Below, piece after piece: positions 45,217 to 53,624 of a stretch of DNA of 64,000 nt. The notes beneath the pieces were generated by a model. It worked only from the letters and a program-made list of their open reading frames with translations, was not told the origin of the DNA and made no database searches. Source of the DNA: Streptomyces sp. 1-11 (GTDB lineage Bacteria; Actinomycetota; Actinomycetes; Streptomycetales; Streptomycetaceae). A program made the translations under genes and the position numbers. Positions within the stretch are counted from its first letter, which is position 1. Each line of letters begins with the position of its first letter. The DNA is taken from NCBI RefSeq assembly GCF_007176755.1, contig NZ_BJTV01000006.1, positions 409,029 through 473,028 on the forward strand, in the 5' to 3' direction.

Positions 45217-46005
45217 GACGATCGCGCCCAGGTGGATCACCACGCCGACCGCGACCAGCCAGGACAGGATCACCATGACGACGCCGATGGGGCCGTACCT
45301 CTGCTCGTTCTCCACGATCGCGGCGGAGAAGTAGTGGGCGGAGAAGACGCCGAGGCCGGTCCAGCAGACGCTGGTGACCAGGGCCGGCGGGAAGAGGGCG
45401 CGCCAGGGCACCGTTCCGGCGAGCAGCGCGTACATGCTTCCCCACCAGAAGACGACCGCCCATGCGAAGCCGGTCAGCCCGATCAGGAGCCAGCCGTGCA
45501 GCACCCTGCCGAAGGCGGCCTGCGCGGCGGCGTAGGCGAACAGTCCGGCGAGCCAGGTGAGCCGGGCCGTGGTCTTCCACTTCGCGTTCTCCGGGACGTC
45601 GAACAGCAGCCGGTACCAGCTCTGCAGGGTGCCGGCCACGGCGAGGGCTCCGAGCAGGAGCAGTGCGGCGCTCGTTCCGGTCAGTGTGTACGAACTCGTG
45701 GTGGGTGCGAACAGGGTCGCCACGGCCTGAGCCGCCTGCTGGTCCAGGCCCAGCCAGCCGGCGACGACCACGGCCGTGTCCTGCCCGGCCGCCGCCGTGA
45801 GGATGATCAGGAACGGGAAGAAGCACAGGAGCGCCAGCGCGGCCAGCTGGAAGGAGTGCCCGAAGAAGTCCACCGCCGAGAGCCGGGTCCACAGCCGGCC
45901 CGGCCCGCTCTCCTCGAAACGCCGGAACGCGCCCTGCCACGCCTGGTCGGCGCGCCATCGCACCGCGTTCAGTGGGGGGCGGGGTGTCTTCCTGCCGTCG
46001 TTCAT
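45199..46005 (-). CDS. YihY/BrkB family inner-membrane protein
   Basis: A 268-residue membrane protein with about six TM helices. Family marks are RLSAVDFFGHSFQLAALALLCFFPFLIIL near the N-terminus and AKWKTTARLTWLAGLF in the middle. The C-terminus is FSAAIVENEQRYGPIGVVMV, followed by a final TM. Function is unsettled; despite the 'ribonuclease BN' and BrkB names it is not a nuclease. The ATG at 46005 is chosen; the upstream extension from 46089 lacks similarity. The stop is inside a tandem repeat. Confidence 0.88.
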   Translation of the reverse strand: MNDGRKTPRPPLNAVRWRADQAWQGAFRRFEESGPGRLWTRLSAVDFFGHSFQLAALALLCFFPFLIILTAAAGQDTAVVVAGWLGLDQQAAQAVATLFAPTTSSYTLTGTSAALLLLGALAVAGTLQSWYRLLFDVPENAKWKTTARLTWLAGLFAYAAAQAAFGRVLHGWLLIGLTGFAWAVVFWWGSMYALLAGTVPWRALFPPALVTSVCWTGLGVFSAHYFSAAIVENEQRYGPIGVVMVILSWLVAVGVVIHLGAIVGRALR

Positions 46006-46276
46006 GCGTGCTGTCCCAGGGTCGGTCCGCCACCCGCTGGATGCGGGAACCCCCTGAGTGCACGGCGGTTGCGAATCAAGCGTAGGCATCCCCGAGTGAC
46101 GGCGCGCGTCAGGCGGGCGGCCGGAGCGGAATCACCCGCACCGAGTGAGGACGCCGGTCCCGAGCGGGCGCAGTCTGGAGCCTGGAACGCCTTCCCGCGC
46201 CCGGGGAGGGACGAAGGAAAGCGTCCTCACTGATCGCCGGACGCAATGGCCGCACGTACTCGATCGAGGCCGAGAC

Positions 46277-46717
46277 ATGACCACGACACACACCACACAG
46301 GCCCGTAAGCAGCACTGGGCCGGCGGGCTGATGCTCTTCGCCGCCGTCATGCTGATGATCGCCGGAGTGATCGACATCTTCCGCGGCATCATGGGGATCG
46401 CCGCGGACGACGTGTTCGTCGCGACGCGCGGTTACGTCTTCCGGTTCGACCTGACCGGCTGGGGCTGGGTGACCCTCATTCTGGGCGCCGTTGCCGTGGT
46501 GGTCAGCCTGGGGCTGTTCCAGACGACGAAGTGGGCGCGGATCTCCGGCATCGTCATCGCCGGCCTGATCATCCTCGCCAACTTCCTCTCCCTGCCCTAC
46601 TCCCCGCTCTGGTCCACCCTGATGATCGCCTTCGCGGGCGTCGCCATCTGGGCCATGTGCGTGGCGCAGCCCCAGGAGACCGGTCCGCGCCAGGCCGCGC
46701 CCCCGCCCGTCGGCTGA
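46277..46717 (+). CDS. DUF7144 family four-TM membrane protein
   Basis: A 146-residue membrane protein with four helices (about 16-36, 62-82, 90-108 and 112-130). The pattern is GLMLFAAVMLMIAGVIDIFRGIMGI, then YVFRFDLTGWGWVTLILG and LGLFQTTKWARISGIVIAG. This matches the actinobacterial DUF7144 membrane family; its function is unknown. GAGG lies about 9 bases before the ATG. The end of the gene, including the stop, is duplicated in tandem. Confidence 0.85.
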   Translation: MTTTHTTQARKQHWAGGLMLFAAVMLMIAGVIDIFRGIMGIAADDVFVATRGYVFRFDLTGWGWVTLILGAVAVVVSLGLFQTTKWARISGIVIAGLIILANFLSLPYSPLWSTLMIAFAGVAIWAMCVAQPQETGPRQAAPPPVG

Positions 46718-46758
46718 CCGGCGGGGCGTCGCGCGTCGGCTGACCGGCGGGGCGTCGC
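46709..46758. repeat. 26-bp-period direct repeat across the DUF7144 stop codon
   Basis: A 24-base block GTCGGCTGACCGGCGGGGCG plus TCGC occurs at 46709-46732 and again at 46735-46758. The first copy contains the TGA stop of the gene (46715-46717). It mirrors the duplication at the end of the neighbouring brkB gene. Confidence 0.8.
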
Positions 46759-46804
46759 ATCGCGCCCGGCGGGCGGGGTCAAGAGGTGCCGGTGCGACCG
46801 GACC

Positions 46805-48211
46805 TCACTCGCCCGCCTGCGCTTCCTTCCTGCGCAGCACCACCAGCACCGCGCCGCCGATGACCACGAGTCCGATGGCCACACCGGCGATCATCGGCGT
46901 GATCGCGGAGCTGCCCGTGGCCGCGAGGTCGGTGCCTGAGGAGATGGAGCTGCCCCCGCCGATCGTCGCGGGGCTGGGTTCGCTCAGGGTCTGGGTGGAC
47001 TCGGTGGTGACCGTGCCCTGGGTCTTGCAGTCGAGGACACCGGTGAAGCGGTGACTGAAGCCGTTCGGCCCGGTGATCGTGAAGTCGTAGGGCTGGTCCT
47101 CCTGGAGCGGGACCGTCACCGTGCGCGAGGTCCCGGCCGGGATGGTGTGCTCGGCGCCCATCAGCTCGAAGGTGAAGGGCTGGTCGCCCTTGTTGGCCGC
47201 GGTGATGTCGACGCCGCTCTTGGCGCAGTTCTTCCGCGCCGACACCGCCAAGGCGCCCTTCTCGGCCCAGGTGGCGCCGGCGGTCGCGGAGACCGTGGAC
47301 TCGCTGGAGCCGGCCAGTATCTGGGTCTGGCTGCGGCTCTCAGAGGCGAAGGCGCGGCCCACCGGGACGGTGGTGGAGGCCTGGACGGTGAGCTGGGCGG
47401 AACCGTCGGCGGCGCCCTCGGGGACGTCGAAGAAGAGCTGGCTGCCGTCCTTCGCCGAGGTGATCACCTTGCCGGTCCTGTCGATGATCCGTACCCCGCC
47501 CGCACCCGCGCCCGCCGACGGGCTGACCGTCACGCCGCGCGCGTTGGTGTGCACGGTCACCGGTCCGAGCAGGTCGCCCGGGCGGCCGGAGACCGCGGGC
47601 GGGTCCAGGGTCAGCGAGGCCTGCGGCTCGGCGCTGTCGCGGGCGCTCTTCTCCAGGTAGTCCGCGAGCTTCTCGGCCTGCGGGTCGACGGCGTCGACCT
47701 TGGCCCCGTCCGAGTACCGCCAGATGGCCACCTGGGTGCCGGCGGCCGCGTCCTGTTCGCTCAGCCCGCGCACGCCCGCCCGCTGGGCGAGTGTGGCGAG
47801 GTCGTTCACCTGAGGGTAGGAGTTCTGCAGGATCCAGCGGATCCTTCCGGCGTCCTTGTTCACGCCCAGCGAGGTCCCGCTCCAGGGCGTTTCCTGGTAG
47901 CGGGCGTCGCGCTGGGTGGGGTTGTGGATGTCGACGCAGTACGTCTGGAGGGTTCCGCCGCCGTCCACGGACATCTCGAACAGGCCCGCGGACACCTGCT
48001 GGTCGCCGCCGTCCTCGTGGATCACGGCCTGGCCGTAGGTCTTCAGGCCGCCTATCGTCGCCGTCGCGCCGCCCTGGGTCTGCGGTGTCTCGTCGGCCGC
48101 GGCCGTACCCGCGCCGAGCAGCACGGTGGTCGCCGCGACACCGGACGCGAGCGTCACGGCCGCGAGGCGGGCCACGCGAAACCGAGTGAACCCAGTGAAC
48201 GCACCAAGCAC
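46805..48211 (-). CDS. Thioester-domain (TQXA) surface protein with LAxTG sorting signal
   Basis: A 468-residue secreted wall protein. The N-terminal signal peptide is ARLAAVTLASGVAATTVLLG, cleaved near AAADE. The TQXA thioester domain has Cys92 (TYCVDIHNP) and Gln160 (GTQVAIWRY), which can form an intramolecular Cys-Gln thioester for covalent surface attachment. Repeated Ig-like beta segments follow. The C-terminal sorting signal is LAATG (429-433), a hydrophobic helix and RRKEAQAGE, matching the class E sortase consensus LAxTG of Streptomyces. The GTG at 48211 is chosen with AAGGGG 7 bases upstream. Confidence 0.92.
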   Translation of the reverse strand: MLGAFTGFTRFRVARLAAVTLASGVAATTVLLGAGTAAADETPQTQGGATATIGGLKTYGQAVIHEDGGDQQVSAGLFEMSVDGGGTLQTYCVDIHNPTQRDARYQETPWSGTSLGVNKDAGRIRWILQNSYPQVNDLATLAQRAGVRGLSEQDAAAGTQVAIWRYSDGAKVDAVDPQAEKLADYLEKSARDSAEPQASLTLDPPAVSGRPGDLLGPVTVHTNARGVTVSPSAGAGAGGVRIIDRTGKVITSAKDGSQLFFDVPEGAADGSAQLTVQASTTVPVGRAFASESRSQTQILAGSSESTVSATAGATWAEKGALAVSARKNCAKSGVDITAANKGDQPFTFELMGAEHTIPAGTSRTVTVPLQEDQPYDFTITGPNGFSHRFTGVLDCKTQGTVTTESTQTLSEPSPATIGGGSSISSGTDLAATGSSAITPMIAGVAIGLVVIGGAVLVVLRRKEAQAGE

Positions 48212-48504
48212 AGAATTCCCCTTCGAGCAGGACCCGTTGGATGTGGGGGACGGTCCCACCAGCAGAATCGGCTGCCCCGAGGGGCATGCCCGGCATCCTA
48301 TGGATCACGGGGACCGCGCTTGCCGGTCGGATGGTCACACGGGGCGATCCGATCCGGAATCGTTATCGCCGGCACGGCACGCCGGCTGGGCTTGTCGACA
48401 AGTACACCCTGTTCAGCGGCCGGTTCGGCACGCTCGGTCGCCACTTGCCGACGAGGCGCGACAGCCGTGGTCCGGCCGGCGCGGGACAGCGGTGGGCGCT
48501 GACG
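48212..48504. promoter_or_regulatory. Intergenic region with palindromes upstream of the TQXA gene
   Basis: This region lies between ssbB and the TQXA gene. It contains a GCCGGC(48368)-7-GCCGGC(48381) stem and an exact 12-bp palindrome CTTGTCGACAAG at 48391-48402. The first could be a terminator of ssbB and the second an operator. Both readings are tentative. Confidence 0.35.
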
Positions 48505-48975
48505 TCACGTCACCGCCGTTGTGAGCAAGGCTGGTTGTGCGGGTGGCTCGGTCTGTTCCCCGGTGGCCGGAGTCTCCCAGTTCGGCTCCGGCCGGGCCGT
48601 CGCCGGCGCCTCCTGCCTGACCGCTCGGCGGAAGAGCGCGGTGCCCCGCGTCAGGTCGTGGCCGACGGCCACCGCGTCGATGTCGGCCGACGTACGGCCC
48701 TGTTGCCCGTCGCGCGGTTCCGTGCGCACCTTCAGGCGGCCCTGGACGATGACGGGCTGCCCCACCTCCACCGAGGCGGCCACGTTGACGGCCAGCTGAC
48801 GGTTGGCCCACACCGTGAAGAAGTTGGTGTGCCCGTCCGTCCAGGCGCTCTTCTCGCGGTCCCAGTAGCGCGCGGTCACCGCCAGCCGGAACCGGGCCGA
48901 AGGGCCGGCCGCCGTCTCCCGGTACAGCGGCGGAGTCGCCACGTTGCCCACCACGCACACCACGGTCTCGTTCAT
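48505..48975 (-). CDS. ssbB: Single-stranded DNA-binding protein SsbB
   Basis: A 156-residue SSB paralogue. The OB fold is seen in ETVVCVVGNVATPPLY, SARFRLAVTARYWDREK, FFTVWANRQLAVNVA and VGQPVIVQGRLKVR. It lacks the Gly-rich linker and acidic DDDIPF-type tip of the main SsbA, so it is the second SSB. Streptomyces coelicolor SsbB has the same length and acts in chromosome segregation during sporulation. It lies next to the dynamin-like pair, which fits a sporulation role. Confidence 0.88.
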   Translation of the reverse strand: MNETVVCVVGNVATPPLYRETAAGPSARFRLAVTARYWDREKSAWTDGHTNFFTVWANRQLAVNVAASVEVGQPVIVQGRLKVRTEPRDGQQGRTSADIDAVAVGHDLTRGTALFRRAVRQEAPATARPEPNWETPATGEQTEPPAQPALLTTAVT

Positions 48976-49180
48976 CCTGCACCCCTCCTTCGCCCGGCCC
49001 TCACGGTCGGACGGACATGCGTACGGGCCCGTCCCGTACGGAGGCTTCCGCCCCGCGGCACGATCGCCGCGGGATCAGACTGCCTCCGCCGGGCCGGGCC
49101 CGCTGAGCGCTGTGGACCACCGCCGGGCTGTGGAGAACCCCGTCACCCGCCCGGGTGAGGACACCCGGGAAATGGGGTTC

Positions 49181-51574
49181 TCACCCCACCCCCACTCCCG
49201 TCTGCGCCACCCGGCCGTACTGCTCCCGCACCTCCCGGTACCGCAGCAGCTCCGCGGCCACCGGGTCGAGCACCCGGGCCCGGCCGCAGCCGGCGGCCGC
49301 CTCCCGCAGCCGGCGTTCCGCGTCCTGGCCGTACCGGCGGGCGGGACCACGGGCCGCCATCCGGCAGCCCCACTCCACGAACGGCCCGCCGACGATGCCG
49401 CACACCATCAGCAGCACGGGCACGCCCAGGTTGGGTGCCATGACCCCCGCGATCTGTCCCACCAGCCACAGACCGCCCACGACCTGCAGCAACGTCATGG
49501 CCGCCTGGACCAGCACCGCCGCCGGCCACCATCCCGGCCGGGGCGGCCGTCCCGGCGGCAGTCCGGCCCGCGCCGCCAGGTCGTCCAGCGCCTCGGACAG
49601 CCCGAGCGAGCCGCGTACCGCCGCCTCACGCACCGCCTGCGCCCACGGCGTGGGCAGACCCGCCGAGGCCCGGTCGGACACCGTGCGGACCGCCTGCTCG
49701 ACACGCTGGCGCGCCGTGGCCTCCTCGTCGGCCTGATGGCGTACCGCGATCCGGCCCGTGCTCGGCCCGCCGCGGCCCTGGTACCAGCGCCACAGCCGCA
49801 GCCAGGGCGTGCCGCAGGCGCGGTTGGCGTTGCGCAGCCAGGCGCGTTCGGCGGCCTCGCCGGCCGCGGTGGCGCCCACCGCGTCGGCGAGCCGGGCGGC
49901 GAACTCCTCGCGTGCCTCCTCGCTGAGGCCGACGCGCCGGCCGGTGGCGTAGACGGGCCGCAGTTGGGCCGCGGCCGCGTCCAGGTCGGCGGCGACCCGG
50001 CGGGCCGCCGCACCGCGCTCCATCACGAAGTGGCCGAGGGCCTCGCGCAGGTCGCCGACGCCTTCGCCGGTGAGCGCGGACAGCGCGAGCACCGTGGCGC
50101 CCGGTTCGCCGAACTCGCCGAGCGCGACGCCGTCCTCGTCGAGCAGCCTGCGCAGATCGTCCAGCACCTGGTCGGCGGCCTCGCCGGGCAGCCGGTCGAC
50201 CTGGTTGAGTACGACGAACATGACCTCCGCGTGGCCGGCCATGGGCCGCAGGTAGCGCTCGTGGAGCATGGCGTCGCCGTACTTCTCCGGGTCGACCACC
50301 CAGATGACCGCGTCGACCAGCTTGAGGATCCGGTCGACCTGCTCGCGGTGCTCCACGGCCGCGGAGTCGTGGTCGGGCAGGTCGACCAGGACAAGACCGC
50401 GCAGTTGCCCCTCGGCCTCCGCGCTCTGCACGGGGCGCCGGCGCAGCCGCCCCGGGATGCCGAGCCGGTCGATGAGGCCCGCCGCGCCGTCGCTCCAACT
50501 GCACGCGATGGGCGCCGCGGTGGTCGGGCGCCGCACCCCCGTCTCCGAGATGGCCACTCCGGCCAGGGCGTTGAAGAGCTGTGACTTGCCGCTGCCGGTG
50601 GCGCCCGCGATGGCGACGACGGTGTGCCCGCCGGAGAGCTTGCGGCGGGCGGCCGCCTCGTCCAGGACCCGGCCGGCCTCGGCGAGGGTACGGGTGTCGA
50701 GGCGGGCGCGGGACAGGCCGACCAGCTCGCGCAGCGCGTCCAGCCGGGAGCGCAGGGGGCCGTCGTACGCCAGTGGCGCGGGGGTGTGGGTGCCCGGCGG
50801 GCGGGCGGGCTTGTCGAGGACGGAGACGCGCTCAGCGATGTCCGTCACCCGGCGGGCGATGAGCCCGTCGTCCCAGGCGTCGGTCGCTTCGGCGTCCGCG
50901 TCGGCCTCGCGGGCGGCCTCCCCGTCGCCCTGCGGGGGGCGGTGCCGCCCGCCGTCGGTCTCGGCGCCCGCCGCACCGCCGGAAGCCTTCACGCGCGCGT
51001 GCGGCTCGTCGGCGCCACGGTCCGGCCGCTCGCCCGCCACGCGCGCGTGCGGGTCGTTCTCCCGGCGGCCGGCGAGCGGGTGGCCGCCGCCCGCGCGGGC
51101 GGGCGCGCCCTCCTGGAAAGTGACGCCTTCACGGGCGGGCGCGCCCTCCTGGACGGGGGCGCCCTCCTGGCGGTCGGCGCGCTTCACGGGCACGCGCGCG
51201 TGCGTCCGGCCGTTCGTCTCCGGCCCCCACTCGTCCAGCGGTTGACCGTCCACGGTGACCCTGACCCTGCGCCTCGCCACGGGTTCGGCTCCGGCGCCGC
51301 CGGCGTGTGCGGCGCCAGGGGCTGCCAGCGCGGAGCCGCCGGCAGCCGGCGTCCGGCCGTCGGCCGTGTCGCCCTCCTCCCCGGCCCGGCCGTCCCCGCC
51401 GGCAGCAGCGGGACCGGCGTTGCCCGAGGGGCCGTGGTGCGTCATGCGGTCCATGTGAGTCATGTGATCGGTGTGGTTCCTGTGTTCCTGGTCCCTGTCT
51501 CTGTCCCTCTCGCTGCCCCTGTCCCTGTCGCTGTCCGTGTGGTCCGTGTGGTCGTGGTCAGTGACGGCTGTCAC
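49181..51574 (-). CDS. dynB: Dynamin-like GTPase DynB
   Basis: A 797-residue membrane GTPase. The first about 50 residues are His/Asp/Arg-rich (DHDHTDHTDSDRDRGSERDR), followed by disordered repeats with EGAPA/EGVTF units. The GTPase domain starts near residue 290: G1 GATGSGKS, G2 RRPTTAAPIA, G3 VLVDLPDHDS and G4 VLNQVDRL. A helical stalk follows, and two TM helices near residues 680-740 (VLVQAAMTLLQVVGGLWLVG). Streptomyces DynA/DynB stabilise FtsZ rings during sporulation septation. The GTG at 51574 follows the dynA stop by 3 bases. DynA/DynB naming is by order and layout. Confidence 0.85.
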   Translation of the reverse strand: MTAVTDHDHTDHTDSDRDRGSERDRDRDQEHRNHTDHMTHMDRMTHHGPSGNAGPAAAGGDGRAGEEGDTADGRTPAAGGSALAAPGAAHAGGAGAEPVARRRVRVTVDGQPLDEWGPETNGRTHARVPVKRADRQEGAPVQEGAPAREGVTFQEGAPARAGGGHPLAGRRENDPHARVAGERPDRGADEPHARVKASGGAAGAETDGGRHRPPQGDGEAAREADADAEATDAWDDGLIARRVTDIAERVSVLDKPARPPGTHTPAPLAYDGPLRSRLDALRELVGLSRARLDTRTLAEAGRVLDEAAARRKLSGGHTVVAIAGATGSGKSQLFNALAGVAISETGVRRPTTAAPIACSWSDGAAGLIDRLGIPGRLRRRPVQSAEAEGQLRGLVLVDLPDHDSAAVEHREQVDRILKLVDAVIWVVDPEKYGDAMLHERYLRPMAGHAEVMFVVLNQVDRLPGEAADQVLDDLRRLLDEDGVALGEFGEPGATVLALSALTGEGVGDLREALGHFVMERGAAARRVAADLDAAAAQLRPVYATGRRVGLSEEAREEFAARLADAVGATAAGEAAERAWLRNANRACGTPWLRLWRWYQGRGGPSTGRIAVRHQADEEATARQRVEQAVRTVSDRASAGLPTPWAQAVREAAVRGSLGLSEALDDLAARAGLPPGRPPRPGWWPAAVLVQAAMTLLQVVGGLWLVGQIAGVMAPNLGVPVLLMVCGIVGGPFVEWGCRMAARGPARRYGQDAERRLREAAAGCGRARVLDPVAAELLRYREVREQYGRVAQTGVGVG

Positions 51575-51577
51575 CGT

Positions 51578-53185
51578 TCACCTCTCCTTCTGCAGTACGG
51601 ACATCGCGGCGATGAGCTCCGCCTGGGGCTCGGCACGGACGTCAAGGGCGTCGAGCGGGGCGAGGCGGCGTTCGCGTTCGGTGTGCACGACGCGGTCCAC
51701 GGTGTCGTTGAGCAGGCGCTCCGCCCGGTCGCGCAGCCGCAGCGCGCCGTGGGCGCCGATCCGCTGGGCCAGCCGCTCGCCCGCGGCGCGCGCCCGGCTC
51801 CCGCCCAGCAGCGCGGTGGCGACGAGTGCGGCGACGCTCTCGGAGTCGGGAGCGGTGCTGCGCTCGATGTCCCGTACCTCGTCCTCGGCGTACTCCTCCA
51901 GCTCGCGCCGCCAGCGGCGCGCCGCGAGCCCGATGCGGTGTTCGGCCTTGTCCGGGGAGGGGTGCCGGCCGGCGAGCCCCGGAGCGGCCGCGCCCGGCTC
52001 GCGCCGCCACGCCTCGTCGACACGCTCGTCGGCGGCCGTGACGGCGCACAGCAGCAGCGCGCCCAGGCTTTCGACGAGGGCGTCCAGCAGTTCACCCGCC
52101 GTGCAGTCCAGGGGGAAGGCACGCCAGCGCTTGAGCGCGTCCCCGGCGAGCACGGCCCCGGACTGCAGCCGGCCCCGCAGGCGCGCGTGCTCGCCGTCGT
52201 AGGCGCTCTCGACGGCGGAGGTGAGCCGGAGCGCGGCGGCGTACTGGGCGGCGACGGCGCCGGCCAGCTCGGGCATGCGCGCCTTGAGCGAGTCGAGCAG
52301 GCCGTGCGCCGTACGGGCCATCACGTGCTCATGGGCCGCGGCGTCCTGCGCGTGGTGCACCAGCCAGGTCCGCAGGGCCGCCACGGCGGTGGAGGGCAGC
52401 AGACCGGCGCCCCAGGCCGACTCGGGCAGCTCGGGCACGGTGAACCGGGGTACGTCGCCGAGCCCGGCCTTGGTGAGGAGGGCGCCGTACTGCCGGGAGA
52501 CCTCCGAGACCACCTGGTGCGGGACACGGTCGAGGACGGTCACCAGGGTGACGTCGTACTCCTTGGCCGTGCGCAGCAGGTGCCAGGGCACGGCGTCGGC
52601 GTAGCGGGCGGCGGTGGTGACCATGATCCAGATGTCGGCGGCGCAGATCAGCTCGGCGGCCAGGACGCGGTTGTCGGACAGCAGCGAGTCGATGTCGGGC
52701 GCGTCGAGCAGGGCGAGGCCGCGCGGGAGGCTCTCGGCCGTCTCGACGCGCAGTGCGCGGGGGGCGGCCTCGCCGGGGAGCAGCAGATCGTCCCCCGTGT
52801 CCGGCTGCGGCCCCCACACGCGCGTGAGGTGGGGGAGCACGCGCATTCCGCTGAACCAGTGATGATCCTCCGGATGGCAGACCAGGACCGGTGTCCGGGT
52901 CGTCGGCCGGAGCACGCCCGCCTGGCTGACTCTGCGCCCCACGATGGAGTTCACGAGGGTCGACTTGCCGGCCCCGGTGGACCCGCCGACGACGGCCAGC
53001 AGCGGGGCGCCGGGATCTCTCAACCGGGGCACCAGATAGTCGTCGAGCTGCGCAAGGAGCTCGTCGCGGTTCGCACGCGCGCGTGGGGCCCCGGCCAGGG
53101 GCAGCGGAAAGCGTGCGGCGGCGACACGGTCGCGCAGAGCGGAGAGTGTGTCGAGCAGCTGAGGCCGAACGTCCAAGGTCACCAC
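51578..53185 (-). CDS. dynA: Dynamin-like GTPase DynA
   Basis: A 535-residue GTPase, first gene of the pair. G1 is [15 protein letters not shown] and G2 is RPTTRTPVL. The G3 equivalent is [10 protein letters not shown] and G4 is a divergent VTVLDRVP. Long helical segments follow, and no obvious TM helix was seen. It acts with DynB at sporulation septa in Streptomyces as known for the pair. A GTG at 53185 (or 53182) is chosen because the extension to 53224 crosses an AT-rich promoter-like region. There is no strong ribosome site, so the exact start is uncertain. Confidence 0.84.
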   Translation of the reverse strand: MVTLDVRPQLLDTLSALRDRVAAARFPLPLAGAPRARANRDELLAQLDDYLVPRLRDPGAPLLAVVGGSTGAGKSTLVNSIVGRRVSQAGVLRPTTRTPVLVCHPEDHHWFSGMRVLPHLTRVWGPQPDTGDDLLLPGEAAPRALRVETAESLPRGLALLDAPDIDSLLSDNRVLAAELICAADIWIMVTTAARYADAVPWHLLRTAKEYDVTLVTVLDRVPHQVVSEVSRQYGALLTKAGLGDVPRFTVPELPESAWGAGLLPSTAVAALRTWLVHHAQDAAAHEHVMARTAHGLLDSLKARMPELAGAVAAQYAAALRLTSAVESAYDGEHARLRGRLQSGAVLAGDALKRWRAFPLDCTAGELLDALVESLGALLLCAVTAADERVDEAWRREPGAAAPGLAGRHPSPDKAEHRIGLAARRWRRELEEYAEDEVRDIERSTAPDSESVAALVATALLGGSRARAAGERLAQRIGAHGALRLRDRAERLLNDTVDRVVHTERERRLAPLDALDVRAEPQAELIAAMSVLQKER

Positions 53186-53457
53186 ATGCGAAGAATGCCC
53201 AATTTTAGGGGAATTCTGAAGCATATGGACATCTCAGCGCGCCGATGGAACAGATCGGACGTAAGGGACGACTGGTACGAGGGCACAGTCCAGGCATAAC
53301 GAGTGCACAACACCCGGAGCGTCGGAGGCCAAAAGCGGTGCACGATTCGCACCTGCCTGCGATTATCAGGACCGCTTCACCGAACCTCCACATCGAGCCA
53401 CGGAGGCGAAGCGACAGGGTCAGGGAGCGAGGAGCTTTATCCTTGTCCCGCCACCAG

Positions 53458-53530
53458 GCCCCCGTAGCTCAGTGGATAGAGCAGGCGCCTTCTAAGCGCT
53501 TGGCCGCAGGTTCGAGTCCTGCCGGGGGCG
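53458..53530 (+). tRNA. tRNA-Arg (anticodon TCT)
   Basis: A 73-base cloverleaf. The acceptor GCCCCCG pairs with CGGGGGC, followed by discriminator G. The D arm is GCTC/GAGC, the anticodon arm GGCGC/GCGCT with loop CTTCTAA (anticodon TCT, 53491-53493), and the T arm contains TTCGAGTCC. CCA is not encoded. The 3' half is the probable integration site (attL) of the adjacent element, which keeps the tRNA intact. Confidence 0.96.
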
Positions 53531-53547
53531 CAACCCGTCACCAGCAA

Positions 53548-53583
53548 AAACGCCCCAGAGGGGATCTCCCCTCCAGGGCGTTT
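53548..53583. terminator. Hairpin between the tRNA and int
   Basis: AAACGCCC (53548-53555) pairs with GGGCGTTT (53576-53583) around an inner GAGGGG/CCCCTC hairpin. It can stop transcription from the tRNA and from the convergent int operon. Confidence 0.75.
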
Positions 53584-53624
53584 CGTGTCTCTGACGGCAA
53601 CGCTGACGGCAACGGGCCCGTCAC

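Noticed and set aside
46805..48211. TQXA protein considered as a pilin or fibrinogen-type adhesin with its own sortase
   Set aside because: No sortase gene lies nearby; LAxTG fits the housekeeping class E sortases encoded elsewhere.
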